A stretch of DNA of 64,000 nucleotides from Prinsepia uniflora (lineage: Eukaryota; Streptophyta; Magnoliopsida; Rosales; Rosaceae), in the NCBI GenBank assembly GCA_032719365.1, contig CM064867.1, positions 62,122,136 through 62,186,135 of the forward strand, in the 5' to 3' direction. Below the pieces are notes generated by a model that did not search any database, was not told where the DNA came from, and saw nothing but the letters and a program-made list of their open reading frames with translations. A program made the translations under genes and the position numbers. The number at the start of each line of letters is the position of its first letter. The first letter of the stretch is position 1. Shown here piece by piece: positions 33,802 to 46,180 of this stretch.

Positions 33802-36800
33802 ATGGCTTTGGTTGATGTCACCAAATCTTGCCTCGATTCCATTAGCCAGGTGATTGCATTTTGTTTTCTGATGAGTTTTCGATTGGGTGCTGTTGCTTTT
33901 GTGCATTTCAATGCTAATGAATCTGTCGTCTGGAAATAATGCTGCTGTGCTTAATCTCTTTTTCTGCGCGAAATAATGAGTTTGCAAAATACTGCATTGA
34001 TCTGGCTTTCAGATTCTACCGAGTTTTTTCCCATAGAAATTAGGATTGCAGTATCAATTCCTGGGTCCTAAGTCATAATTCTTGCTTGAATTATTGGGTG
34101 ATTTTAGATGAATTTCTATATGCCAGTTTTCATGCGCTATTTTGTTAAAAATCCTAAGATCCTAGTTCTTCACCTATCAGTTGTCTGTATCCTTAATTTG
34201 ATTTTCCATAGCCTCAAGTAGCTGGTGTTGTGCTATCCTTTGACCTATTTGGATCAAATTTCATGAATGGAGCAGATAAGTTTTTTTTTTTCTTCCATAT
34301 AAGATCATGCTTGAGTTCTTTGGATAGAGGGTTTACTGTGAAGTTAGTTTGTAATCAACATAACTGCAATGTGCAATTTGAGCTGTATAATGTGTGAATT
34401 TTAAATTATTTGTTTCTTGGCATGTTAATATTGAATTTATAATCAACATAACTGCAATGTGCAATTTGAGCTGTATAATGTGTGAATTTTAAATTATTTG
34501 TTTCTTGGCATGTTAATATTGAATTTATCATTTACGTTTGCCTTATGAGATTTTTCATCTTCTCTTTTCAGATATCGGAGCACCTTGAAGGTTCTATTCT
34601 TTACTTAGATGCTGGATCTACACAGAGTTTCCAATTCATTGGAGCGTTTCCTCTGCTACTGAACCATGGAGTACGTGCTGTTTGTAGTTTGGAAAACATG
34701 TGTTCTCTTGATACGGTAAGTTGGTTCATGCATTTTATAAAATGTAGAAATATTGACGTTCTGTTGGGACAGGGAGACCATAGAACATTAACTTGTAGCA
34801 AGCCATCTTTTTTGTTTATTTGAGTAGATCAGTTTCTTCTGGTGATCATGGTATGCTATGCTTGGCTTCCATTTGTTTCATGTAAAATCTCCTTGTTGAT
34901 GGAAGATGTTTTCCCGGAAAGAACCATAGTCTTGTGTCTGGATAAAAATTGGGCCATTCACATATGTAGAAAGTATTTGGTGAAAAATATAATTTTAGTC
35001 TTTGTTTTCTTCTTTCTACATTGTGCTATGTTACTTACACTTAAAAAATGAGCTTCCAATACTGATGCCTGTACGTAACAACACAACACTGAACTGTTGA
35101 ACATCAGGCTTAGTGTGTCTCTAACGCCCCATTGATCCAGAAGAGCAGAGGAAAAATGGCTAGGAACCAGTAATTTTGTGTTTGGGCCTCACCTGGTTTA
35201 AGTTAGGGGTGTTTTTTTTTTTTTTCAAGTGTTAACATTGAATAAGCGCAAATCATTCCACCTCATAGACATCAAGTATTGTCAGGTCGGATTTTCCCTG
35301 TTGATCAACATCTTAATTGTCCCTAATTATTTTTCAGTCTGAAAAGATAAAACTTTGGTTCCTGTTTTGTTATAACTATGCTAATGGGATGCAGCTGAAC
35401 ATTATATCAAAGTATGGCTTGTTGATCCTCTTTTTTACTGTCTATATAACTTCTTTTTTCAGGTGGCTGATTGGAATGCAAATTCTGATCCTGGAAAAAA
35501 AGTTGTAGTGATCACATCTCGTCTACTAAGTGATGCACATCGATATATTTTACGTTGTCTGAGCACACATCAAGCTGTCCATTGTTGTACCGTCTTCACA
35601 TCTATTTCAGAGGTGCTTCTTTGAGGTTTCTTCTTTTTGATGCAATTTATAATGTTCTCTATTCTACTTATATTTATTATTTCTGTTGTATGGCTTTTCT
35701 TTCTTCTTAACTTCTAATATACATTTTCTATATCGATCTGTGTATATTATATTTCAATCTGAAATCATTAGACCTCTTACTAGTTTCTCTTCATTCTAGA
35801 TTCTGAATGTTATTTATAAGCTGATATCGTCAGAAGCTAATTTATCTCCTTGCTGGAAAGGTGTTTGGGGAATGTAATCTTCAAGAATTGAATTTGTGAT
35901 TTATATGTTTGTTACTTTTCTCCAGACCCTGACAATTCTTGCATAGGAATGCAGATCTAGTTTATTAGATATGTTTTCAATGTATTTGAAACTGGAAGGC
36001 AGGTAGTTCAGGACTAGATGATTACGGATTTAGAGTTTAGGCTGCCTCATTTGAGTTCCATCTGTTCAAGTCTTCAAAAGTTTCCACTGCCACATTTGAC
36101 CATTTTTTTTTTAATTGGTAATAAAATCCTTTTAAAATTCCATTTTTCTGTTTAGGGTGGGATCGATAGTAATATACCAACAGCCGCCGTAGTAGCATTT
36201 TTGAGTTGTATTAAATATTTTTTATTTGGGGAAATTTGATGCATGGTCTATAAGCGCAGTACACGAATAAAAGATACTATCAATTAATTTAATTTGTGTT
36301 TTGTTGGTTCTTTGCAATCAAAACTAAGAAGGTTGACATTTGACTTCTCTCCATTTTAATAAGAGGACAGAGAACTGTAGAAAGGAGAAAACTGAGTTAT
36401 AAGTTAACTAATTTTGCAGTTGTTCAGTTCTTGGATTATGACCTTTCTGCTCTGCTGAAGATATTGGTTTAGTTTTATGATAATCTCTTCCTTTCTAATC
36501 TTGGTGAATCTCAATTTTTGAACTCTTTTCTAATCTGTTGGGTTGTCACCAGTATTCTCCCACACATGCCATTGTTTAGTCTTATTGAATGCTTTATTTA
36601 CTCCAGATAGCTCATTCAGCATATCCTGATTCACCTTTGGGGCCAGATGCATTTCATGAATATGAATCCTTACTTGTCCAAGATTATGAGGAGCTTGTTA
36701 AGAAGAGTAAGGAAAATTCCAGACAGATCGGAAATAGCAATGTAAAGGATAAGATAAAGCTGGAAGATGAAGGATGGTCACGACTTACTTCTAGTAAAGA

Positions 36801-39800
36801 GGAGCTATCTCACCCCAATTCTAGTTCAAGAGCAAGTGATTTAATTGAAGAGAATCTGGTAGCTGATGCAGAAGATGTAGGGAAAAAACTGGTTGTTTCT
36901 GTGCATCACTTCCCCATGATTTTGTGTCCTTTTTCACCAAGAGTCTTTGTTTTACCTTCAGAAGGATCAGTTGGTGAAGCACACTTATCAGTTAAACATG
37001 AGGATGCCCTTAGCCCCGGGTTACCTCCCTTAAGTACTGGATTGTGTTCTGATGGTGACGATATTCCTCCTGGGGCAACTCTTACAGCAAATTTTCTTTA
37101 CCATCTTGCTGCAAAGGTGCTATACATACTGCCCTTTCCCCTTGTCCAATTTTTGGTTATTTCCTTTTCATTTCAAAGTGTTCTAAATATTTCATTGCCT
37201 TAGAAAGCCAAGATTGCACTTATAGTACCTTAGGGTTAAAATGATATTTTACAGTTTACAAGGTTGTAAATGTTGAACAATCCAAACCCTTGTATTAATG
37301 TTTTATAAATATTGGGAAATCAATTAGACAAAATTTCTACACTATCCTTTTCAAAATGGAGCCGGCGCATAAATGCTGGAGTGATTCTTGCTAGAATGTC
37401 TAGTTTTATATTTTCTGGAAGTGTATTTCGTCTTGCTTAGGATGATATTCATGTACTCATGTGTAGTAGTATAATGGAAAAACAAGGGAACATGTGATAT
37501 GATATGAAGTAAAACCATGAAAAATTCAGAACATTTTGACAATAGTGTTTGATTTTTTTTTCTTTTTTTTCTTTTTTTTTTCTCTCTCTCTGTCTCTCTT
37601 TTTTTCTTGGTTTCATAATACCTTAAGGACTAATTTGTTATGGTACCCCTGAAGATTTCTGTAGTTTTTTAGTATTCCCTAACTGTTGTTTATATTACTT
37701 ATGCAGATGGACTTGAAGATGGAAATATTTTCACTTGGTGATCTCTCAAAAACTGTGGGGAAAATTATGACAGACATGTCAAGTCTGTATGATGTAGGTC
37801 GCCGTAAACGATCTGCAGGGTTATTACTCATTGACCGTACACTCGATCTTCTTACTCCATGCTGTCACGGAGATTCGCTTGTTGATCGTATGTTTTCATT
37901 TTTGTCCCGAAAGGAGAAAGCAACATCCTATACCCACTTAAAAAGCTCACAAAGCCAACTCAAGAACAACCCTGCTAGCTTGGAACGTGCTTCTCTTGAT
38001 GTTCAGATACCTCTTGCAAAAATTCTAAGTGAAGAAGATAGCAACACTGATAACTTTCGGCTTCTAGAAAGCATTGAAGCTTTTCTATGTGGGTGGGATT
38101 CTGGAAACTCTGGTTCTCAAGTTGTAGATTTGATTAATCTCAAGAACAAAATTCACGATGAGAAGCCCCAGCAGCTTGAGAAGGAACTTTTTAGTGGGTC
38201 TTTTGTTTCAACTGAAAATTTTCGGGGAACACCGTACTTGGAATCTATACTAGATAGGAGAACAAAAGATGGGACTGTACTGGTGAAGAAGTGGCTTCAA
38301 GAAGCTCTTCGTCGTGAAAATATAGCTGTAAATGTGAAATCGCGTCCCGGTTTTGCTACAAAATCAGAGTTGCAACCTATGGTCAAAGCACTGTCTAAAA
38401 CGCAGTCATCTTTGATCAAAAACAAAGGAATTGTTCAATTAGCAGCAGCAACACTAGTTGCCCTTGACGAATCTAATTCAGCTAGATGGGAAGCATTTGT
38501 CAGTGCAGAGAAAATATTAAGTGTTGTAAGCGCTGGAGAAACAAGCCAAAGTCTTGCTGCTCAAATTGGTGATCTTATCAATAAGAGTGCTTTGATGGGA
38601 TTGCATGGACAGAAGAATGGAAAATCGGAGGCCTCACAAGGGTTGCTTTCCTTTCAGGATGCTCTTCTCCTTATGATTTCCGGATATATATTGGCTGGTG
38701 AGAATTTCCCAACATCTGGGTCTGATGGCCCGTTTTCTTGGCAAGAGGAGCAGTTATTGAAGGATTCTATCGTTGAAGCTATTCTTGAACATCCATCAAT
38801 CGCAAAACTGAAGTTTCTTCATGGTCTATTGGAAGAGCTTGAGACCAACTTAAGCAGAAACAAGTCTGATGAAAGTAAAGAGACGTCTCCAGATCAATTA
38901 GGTATTGATGATTTTGATGACGATCAATGGGGTAAATGGGGCGATGAAGATATTGATGATAAAGATAACAGTAAAGAGCAAGTGTCTGGCAACATGCAGC
39001 TGAAGTTGGAGCTGCGTGATAGGGTGGATAACCTTTTCAAATTTCTTCACAAGCTGTCCAGTCTGAGGAGTCGGAACATACCATTGAAGGATGGGGTATT
39101 TTCATCCGAAAATAATTTCAGTGGAGATCCATATGCAAGTCGAGGGCTACTTTATAATCTTCTAACAAGGATATTGGGAAAGCATGATGTGCCAGGTTTG
39201 GAGTATCACTCTTCTACCGTTGGGAAACTTTTTAAAAGTGGGTTCAGAAGATTTGGCCTTGGGCAGGTAAGCTCCCCATGTCCAGATTTTTGGTTCAGTT
39301 ATCAGTACCCAATACATACTTAATACCTTTTCTGCTTTTCTTCAGGCAAAACCAACTCTAGCTGACCAAAATATCATCCTGGTTTTTGTTATTGGGGGAA
39401 TCAATGGTGTAGAGGTATGCATTTCCTAACCTCTTTAACCTGGTTTTTTTATTTGTTTTTCTCTGATTCTCGTTTCCCTTTATTTATTCGAACACTTGCC
39501 CATGAAAACTTAGGTTCCGTGTGCTTAGTTGAGAATTTGAATTTGATAGCGTGGCTAATTGGTACAAAAACTAGAAAACAATAGATTGAATGTGTTTGAA
39601 AGTGATTGTAAATAAACTACAAGCACTACACAAATTCATTCCAAATCCGTTTGTTTTCTTCATTTCCTCCTATACAAATTTTAGCATACGTAACTTCGAA
39701 GACTCGTTTAAACCGCTACTTAGCCTTATTATGAACCCCAAATCCAATTCTCACCTAAGCAAACAGAACCTTATTGTATATGATTGGTTACATGAGAACA

Positions 39801-39977
39801 ATGAGTTCCTATCGATGACCTTGGTGTACGTTTTTAATGTATAACCAGGTTCGAGAAGTTCAAGAGGCCTTATCTGAAAACGGAAGACCGAATATCGAAC
39901 TGATCCTTGGAGGAACAACTCTCCTAACTCCTGACGACATGCTTGACTTATTACTGGGAAACTCTAGTTATTTGTGA
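33802..39977 (+). CDS. MIP3: Sec1 family protein, MIP3-like (MAG2-interacting)
   Basis: Seven exons: 33802-33849, 34572-34715, 35463-35612, 36607-37116, 37707-39266, 39346-39414 and 39849-39977. All have GT-AG borders and lengths divisible by three, giving 869 aa, close to the Arabidopsis relative. The start MALVDVTKSCLDSI follows an in-frame ATG (33745), but conservation begins here. Sec1/Munc18-like signatures include ILYLDAGSTQSFQFIGAFPL near residue 30, VVVITSRLLSDAHRYILRCL near 78, RSAGLLLIDRTLDLLTPCCH near 317 and ILVFVIGGING-like residues near the end. An acidic loop (DDFDDDQWGKWGDEDIDD, about residues 683-700) is typical. In Arabidopsis, MIP3 works with MAG2, MIP1 and MIP2 in an ER-located tethering complex needed for Golgi-to-ER and storage-protein traffic. 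It is the only intact gene in the window. Intron 1 has an 88-bp duplication and intron 6 a MITE; neither touches a splice site. Confidence 0.93.
34353..34528 (+). repeat. Perfect 88-bp tandem duplication in MIP3 intron 1
   Basis: Positions 34353-34440 and 34441-34528 are identical, beginning AATCAACATAACTGCAATG and ending GAATTTAT. Identity implies a very recent event or an assembly duplication. It lies 43 bp before the exon 2 acceptor. Confidence 0.95.
39513..39770 (+). mobile_element. Tourist-like (PIF/Harbinger) MITE in MIP3 intron 6
   Basis: A 258-bp element has terminal inverted repeats GGTTCCGTGTGCTTAGTTGAG and, reversed, GGTTCTGTTTGCTTAGGTGAG. The 3-bp TSD is TTA (39510-39512 and 39771-39773). 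Both features define Tourist-type MITEs. It fills more than half of the 434-bp intron 6. Confidence 0.88.
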
Positions 39978-40104
39978 TTGTTTATTGTGGAGACGGACTG
40001 AGAAGAGGAAAATAGGTGAAATACTAGAATGTATTCAATTGAGTTCATTTTCCCATTGTAATTCAAGCAACCATCATTGTGTACAAATGCAGCAATATTG
40101 TTCC
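39978..40104 (+). other. MIP3 3' flank up to the hAT insertion
   Basis: 127 bp of AT-rich sequence after the stop codon, likely 3' untranslated region. There is no perfect AATAAA before the hAT. The hAT target ATTGTTCC ends here, so polyadenylation may use sequence inside or beyond the hAT element. Confidence 0.5.
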
Positions 40105-41089
40105 CAGTGATGAAAATATCGGTGGATATCGGCGAAATATCGCCGATATTTCGTTAAAAATGGCCGGCGGCATTTCAGAGGGGGGAGGGGGGGCCCGGGA
40201 AGTTATCTCACTAAATTTCGATCTTTTTTCTTGTTTTAAGGAGATAGATCTCATTATTTACTTAAAACGATCGAGATCGGCTTAAATTGGGTGAAAAACG
40301 GACGTAAAATGAGCTTAAACTAGTCGGGTCAAGCCGTCGGGTAAAAAAAACCCGAATAGCAAATCCGCGCAAGGTAAGGGATGACTGGTTTTATGTTCGT
40401 ATTTATATTTTATATATTATTTGTTTACTTATATTTTCAATTGGGCTTGCTGGTGGAGTTGGTTGTGGCTTGTTTTTAAATCAAACTAACTTGGGTTCGA
40501 CCCCAGGTAGGTGTGAGTGTGACATATGTTTTTCGGTTTTTCCTTGCCCTATATGCGCCCACTTCCTGTCCAAAGTTTTTTTGCTTGCTTTGTTTTTTTT
40601 ATCATTTGTTTTTTTTTTCAATTATATTTATCCTTTTTTTTTCAATTTTAAATATACCAATCATTTCCAATTTTTGAACAAAGATTAACTCTATTTTTTT
40701 TTATCTTTTTTCCAATTTTAAATATATTTACTCATTTTATAATTTTTTTCCTATTCATTTTTTTATACTTATTGTTATATTTTTAATTATATTAACATTC
40801 AATTATAGTAATTCACTTCAATTTATATTTATGTTTAAATTTTTATATTACTAGTCATCGACAAAACTCTATTGTATTATATTATTCATCATATATTTAT
40901 TATATCAAAGTCATTTTATAGTTTTTATTAGTCCTATATAACCATCATTGGGTACTTAAGTTTTTCCCAAAGTTTCATTCTAAATTTCCAACTTTTAGAC
41001 CGAATTTCCGTCATTTTTGTTGACCGTAAACGATATCGATATCGATATTTGGGGCGATATATCCGTCGATATCGATATTTCAATCCTTG
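40105..41089 (+). mobile_element. Non-autonomous hAT element, copy 2 (985 bp)
   Basis: The ends are CAGTGATGAAAATATCGG and, reversed, CAAGGATTGAAATATCG, with a perfect 8-bp TSD ATTGTTCC (40097-40104 and 41090-41097). Subterminal regions are rich in GATATCG/CGATATC. Its 3' half closely matches 28230-28783 (for example TTGTTGACCGTAAACGATAT). It carries no transposase and must be moved by an Ac-like autonomous relative. It lies in the same orientation as MIP3, just after its stop. Confidence 0.9.
40451..40504 (+). promoter_or_regulatory. tRNA-like A and B boxes inside hAT copy 2
   Basis: TGGTGGAGTTGG (40451-40462) resembles a tRNA A box and GGTTCGACCCC (40494-40504) is a perfect B box. The B box is followed by pyrimidine-rich DNA with T runs. 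It looks like a tRNA-derived SINE head retained within the hAT family. Confidence 0.5.
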
Positions 41090-41297
41090 ATTGTTCCCCT
41101 TTTAAAGCCAGCTGAACACGATCGACATTTAGGAGTATCGGGAGTTTGGGCGTTTAGCCTCAAATATGAATCTTTTCTTGGACAATTCCTTTGCATAAGA
41201 TGACATAGAAATTAAAATTTAAAACCAGAAAATCAAATCAGTAATTGAAAAATGCAAAACCCTAAAGACTTTTTGTAATAAAAATGGCAGTCCAAAT

Positions 41298-44200
41298 TAG
41301 CCCTCATCATTTGGCCCAGAAGCCCACGGGTTTATGGGTACCCGATAGGCCCGATGACAAAAAGCCTGACCCGGCCCGCATGTTGACGGGCTGGACTTGG
41401 GCTTAGGGTATTCAAGCCCGCTAGGCCCGAGCCCGATAAAGTCCGGTAAGCCCAGCCCGACCCGCCCAGGTAAACCCGACCCATAAGTCCGAAAATATAA
41501 AATAATTATAAATTAAGAATTGATACCCAGTCCAATCTTGTTACTACTATCATAGCCAAAATCCAAAACTCCAACCAAATCTCAACCTAGTGTCATTTAA
41601 AAACCCAATGCCCAAACCAAACCCTAACCCTAAATTCAAAAAAACTCACTAGGTCTCTGACTCTTTTAGCGACCTCCTTATCCTCTCTCGGTTTTATGGT
41701 CGAAAAGTTAAGTCAATTCTCCAAATCCAATAGTACCCCTCCTTAGCTTATTTCAATATTCGATAATAATATTTAAATTCAACTCACTTTTTTTTTTTTT
41801 ACAATTAGGTAGGTACAAATGGGTTTAGTAGGCCCGGCCCAAGTGGGCTTAGTAGGCCCGGCCCAAGTGGGCTTAGTAGGCCCGACCCGTAAAACCCGAC
41901 AAAAGTCCGGATCAAACCCGGCCCGACAAAGGGCATGAGCTTTCATATTTATGATCAAGCCCGCTCGACCCGGTGTAACGACCCAGAAATTCGAAAAAGG
42001 AAAATTTGGAAAATTTGAAGGAAATGACGATTTTGCCCCTGGTTATAAGGGCTGAAAGTTGACTTTTTGATCGGGACCTTATTTTGATTTTCCGGAAGGA
42101 CCGTTGGATAGGTCTCGGGACGCTGAATCCGTAGACAGGCGGCATGCGTCAATCGGAGGTCAAATGTGAAAGTTATGGGTCTGCAAAGGCTAGAGGCATT
42201 TTGGTAATTTATTATGGCAAGGGCAAAATGGTAATTTGCCACAGCAAAGTGATTAGGAAGGTTACAATGGCTGAGTCAGCTAAATTGGATGAGGACTGGT
42301 TACTTGGTGACACTTGTCACCATATTTGCAAACTTAGTGGCTTTGAATGCCTAACACAAACAAAATAACCTGCCCAATCCCCTTGTTTAATTTGATCAAA
42401 TTGATCGGTGAAGGAGGCCAATAGATAACACCTGAGACGGTAAGAGAAAGCCACAGAGAAAACGAGTGAGAATGAGAGGACAATTGAGAAAAGCAGACCC
42501 GTAAACCCGAAGATCCAACCCGTGCAGTTCATACTTTTCTAAAATTCGAAAGTGAGGAATGAGACTGTAACGATTCAAATTGAGAGTCAAGTGAGTCTTC
42601 TGGGATCCATTGAAATGGTTTTAGCTCAAATTTGAGAAGAATTTATGCCAGAATGAGCAAGAACACGATTGGTGACGGTTCTGAAATTCCATGGCTGAGT
42701 TAGACTAATTAAAGGTAAGATGAACTCAAATTGAACTTGAATTCATGTTTAGAATGAACATATAATGCTTCATGTGCGATTAATTTAATGAAACAGCTTG
42801 AAATTGGGTGGAACCCGATTTAGAACCCGTCGGGTATGCCCTTTGAGTCGAATGATTTGAGGACTAATTTCATGAAATTGGGTATACAGATCCTTAATTC
42901 AGCTTGATTAGATGAAAATAAGTGAAAGAAATGAAGAAATTGGGGTCGAATTGGCTAAGAACGGATCGGGTTGCACCGCGGGTTGCAGACCCGTTTACCA
43001 GGCTTTCGGGTTGGGACGATGAACATTAGTGGTACTGTTCATCGGCGCGTGAGTCCACGCGCAACCAGTGTAATCGGTGCGTGAGGGCGCGTGGCTGACT
43101 TTCTGGGGAAGTGTTCAACACACTTTTTCATATAATCGATGTAACGAACATTTTGGCGTTGGTTTCGAGTCGATCGGACACCGTCTCGATAGTGTTTCGA
43201 GGGTCCGAAGGATTATGTTATGTTTTAAATTAATATTTAATTCCCGAAAAATTGTGGGAAATTAATATGCTATTATTGGATTCATTAGTGACCCATAATG
43301 ATGTTGTTTGGCATGATTCAGAATTTTCGGAAATTACGGAAACACGTGCAGTTCGGAAAGCGAGCGGTTTGGACGGTGTGTGAGTGGAAGTTTGTTTTAT
43401 AAACCGTTATGCATGCATAGTTAAATGTTTTACATGATTGATTGCATGATTTGAATTGCAATGATTTCCTGATGATGTGGTATGATTAATTGTGATTTAA
43501 TGATCCGTCTTTCGGGCACGCTTTTCGAGAAAAGGTGCAAATGATGTTTTGGGCAAGTCCCGGAGTCAAAATGATTTCAAAATGGATATTTTGACTTAAT
43601 TGGTGAGTTAAGGATGATTTCTGGATTATTTTAATGTTTTCAAATGAGATTTTATGGATTTACGTGTAACAATGATATTTGGGGCTTGAGACCCGGTTGA
43701 GAATGATTTTGACTTGGTTTGAAGTCATGGATTTGATTGAAATGTTTTGGGATGTAATCCTAGGATGGTTTTCATTGTGATTGTGAATACCCAGACGGTC
43801 GGAGCTAGGGGATTACCTAGTCAACCTGAGCTTGGGGGCTATGATGGTATGATTGTGAGTTATGGTAAGCCAGCTTCTCGGATGCGATTGAGCCTGGATG
43901 TACCACTTGGATGTGTCTGAGCCTGGGCATGTGTTCGCCCAGATGTGACTGAGCCCGAGGGTTGAGCCCAGAGGTGTCTCACCCCCAGAGAGTGTGGCTG
44001 GATATTGGCCTACGCTTAGTGCATATGTGATTATGTGATTGTTGGTGCACTTGTGAATAGTGCGGGTTGATTGATTGATTGTGCACTTGTGGGTAGTACT
44101 GTTTGATGTTGATTGTGATTACGTACTGCTATTGAGTACGAGTTTCTGGTCTGTGTGGCCAGGTGATTATGTTTTCATATGTGTTGGCTTGAGAGCCGGG

Positions 44201-44649
44201 ATTTGATATGTGTCATGTGATTTGGCTGGAATGCCGGTGATTGTCCTTCATATGTTTTACCATATGCATGCATGGTTTGATAAATTGGAGGGTAAATGAT
44301 GTATTTTGAAATGCGTTTTAAACAATATTATTTTTGTCCACTCACACATTTGCTGTTTTGATGACCCTCTAGGCCGTGGCATGACGTTCGGGGCTGATCG
44401 AGAGGCGGAGGCATGAGCGAAAATCAGTGCAGTTATCCCTTGTCTGACAGGTGCTGAAGGATAGTTTCGGGACTTCAGTTGACTTGTCAGACGGGAGCAG
44501 GACTGGGCACAGTTATCAAAGTCCAGTTGGGACGGGTCTTGTCACCCGGCCCGGTATTTTTTAAATTATGAAATAGGCTAGACTCGGCTCGGCCCAAGCC
44601 CAAAAATTTTGGGCCGGGCTTGCCCAACCCGGTCCAATGACGAGGCCTA
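41298..44649. mobile_element. GGCCCG-rich non-autonomous hAT element
   Basis: Terminal repeats TAGCCCTCATCATTTGGCC and, reversed, TAGGCCTCGTCATTGGACC match at 15 of 19 positions. The perfect 8-bp TSD is GTCCAAAT (41290-41297 and 44650-44657). Subterminal arrays of GGCCCGG, CCCGACCCG and GGGCTTAGTAGGCCCGGCCC (41830-41935) are typical of one plant hAT group. Without the inserted solo LTR it is about 0.78 kb. No transposase. Confidence 0.85.
41974..44544 (+). mobile_element. Family A solo LTR (2571 bp) inside hAT
   Basis: It begins TGTAACGACCCAG, ends GGGACGGGTCTTGTCA, and has a perfect TSD CCCGG (41969-41973 and 44545-44549). A shortened palindrome GGTGACA-CT-TGTCACC is at about 42305-42320. 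Donor-like AAG/GTAAGA is at 42714/42715; hairpin arms are GGAGGGT (44287-44293) and ACCCTCT (44364-44370); acceptor-like TAG/G at 44372/44373. It is the most diverged copy. Confidence 0.9.
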
Positions 44650-44838
44650 GTCCAAATGATTGGTGGAAAGATTGTACGTAATTCTCATAGAATCAATTAT
44701 ATAATTATTATATTTAGTAGTAATTTTTCAACAAGTTTGAGGGGAAAATGACAGTTTCAATCCTCCAATATCAAATAATAACCTATAATTTGTTGGCTGG
44801 AAGGCTCCTATGATGTTTAGGCCCTCGAAAATTCGGCA

Positions 44839-45823
44839 TCACATTCTGGTAAAATGGTCTTGCAGCGTTATTTCCAGAGTGGGAAATTCGTAGCCCTTGC
44901 CTCCTCTTCCACTCTGCGCCTCCTCTTCCACCAACCATACATTGTACCCAGTCACGGCTGCTTCCACAACTCCATAGGCTTTGGCAATAAGCTTACTATG
45001 GAGGGTGGCTGAATCCACATGCGTCTCACTGAATGGTGCTTTGAATAAAGCTGGGTCTATTGGAAGTAGCCTTCCGTTCACACTAGTCCCCTTCAATTGC
45101 ACCACAAATTGACTTTCAAGTATTGGGGTGCTCTGTATTTTAGGGCCGTTAAGCAGTGCATTATTACCCAAGTGTAACAATGTGGATTCTCCAGCTGGAA
45201 GATAGGGTGGAAGGTAGTAGGAAAACCTTAGGAGCGTGACATTCCTCAGTTGTTCCATGAAGTTGGCCGGATGATCCGCGTCTATTCCGATGATCCCCGA
45301 GATTGGAGTCCATCTGGACCTTCTGGCCCTGGAAAAAAGTAATTTTCCATCCCGTACCCAAATGCAACGTTAGATATTTTGTCTTCTAGCTGCTACCAAG
45401 GCTGTAATGTGACTATGTCAAAAACAAATTCACCGGTGGTATTCTGTTGCTCTAGCTGCTCACCGAAATAATCAATTTAGTAGTGACATGTTTGGTGGCT
45501 GGGAAGATGAAAAAGCGGGATAGTGGAACAGAAGGGATGGCTGTAGGGCATGGGTTCGTAGGTGGCGGATTTGTTACTGTTGAAATTTGGCAAGGAAACG
45601 TGCGTGCACTTGGTGCAATCTGCACCTTGCAGCCATAGCAGCGAGCTGCCTGTGTCTATAACCAGGTTGATTCTCATTTGGGGGGGGGGGGGGGGGGCGC
45701 CTTCTATCAAAACCTGAGCCAAAAAATAGCCGCTAAACGAACGGTTCATAACCAGGCTAAAGGCATTTGCACCTGCTACTATTAGGAATACGCTTACGAG
45801 AAAGGCAAAGGAAAAAGGTACAT
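44839..45823 (-). pseudogene. Nepenthesin-like aspartic protease pseudogene
   Basis: On the minus strand a signal-peptide-like FLVSVFLIVAGANA is followed by INLVIDTGSSLLWLQGADCT, containing the first catalytic Asp-Thr-Gly-Ser, then ENYFFPGPEGPDGL, GIIGIDADHPANFMEQLRNV, SYYLPPYLPAGESTLLHLGN and LKGTSVNGRLLPIDPALF, all typical of plant A1B proteases. The frame is broken several times (start at 45821 out of frame, stops near 45477 and 45390), and the second catalytic D-S/T-G is not recognisable. A run of 18 G (45680-45697) interrupts the N-terminal part. It is non-functional. Confidence 0.85.
45680..45697 (+). repeat. Homopolymer of 18 G
   Basis: A pure G tract inside the aspartic-protease pseudogene. 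Its true length and the surrounding frame are uncertain because such tracts are prone to sequencing error. Confidence 0.85.
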
Positions 45824-46180
45824 ATATATAGGAAAATCGGATATTACGATTTATCTACGAGGATGATGCTTTATTACAGGAACTCAAAAGCAAAAAATTT
45901 AAATTGACTACGAGCAAAGATGTACAAATACATAGGGCAAATTGGCTATTACCAATGACTATGAAGATGTGGAAAATTGGCTATTACCTATGTCTATGAA
46001 GATGTGAACACTGCATATGCTTTCCAGCATATGAACACAGCCATAATCTTCTAGGCTTTTCGGTTTAAATGCACCATGAACTCACAAAATTGTCACATTT
46101 TGCACTATGAACTCATTATTGCCTCACTTAACTGCATGAAACGGCCCAGTTGTGCCACTCAGTTCTATTTTTGTCATAGA

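Noticed and set aside
40448..40510. Functional tRNA gene
   Set aside because: A and B boxes are present but no acceptor stem, anticodon loop or cloverleaf can be formed; it is SINE-like at best.
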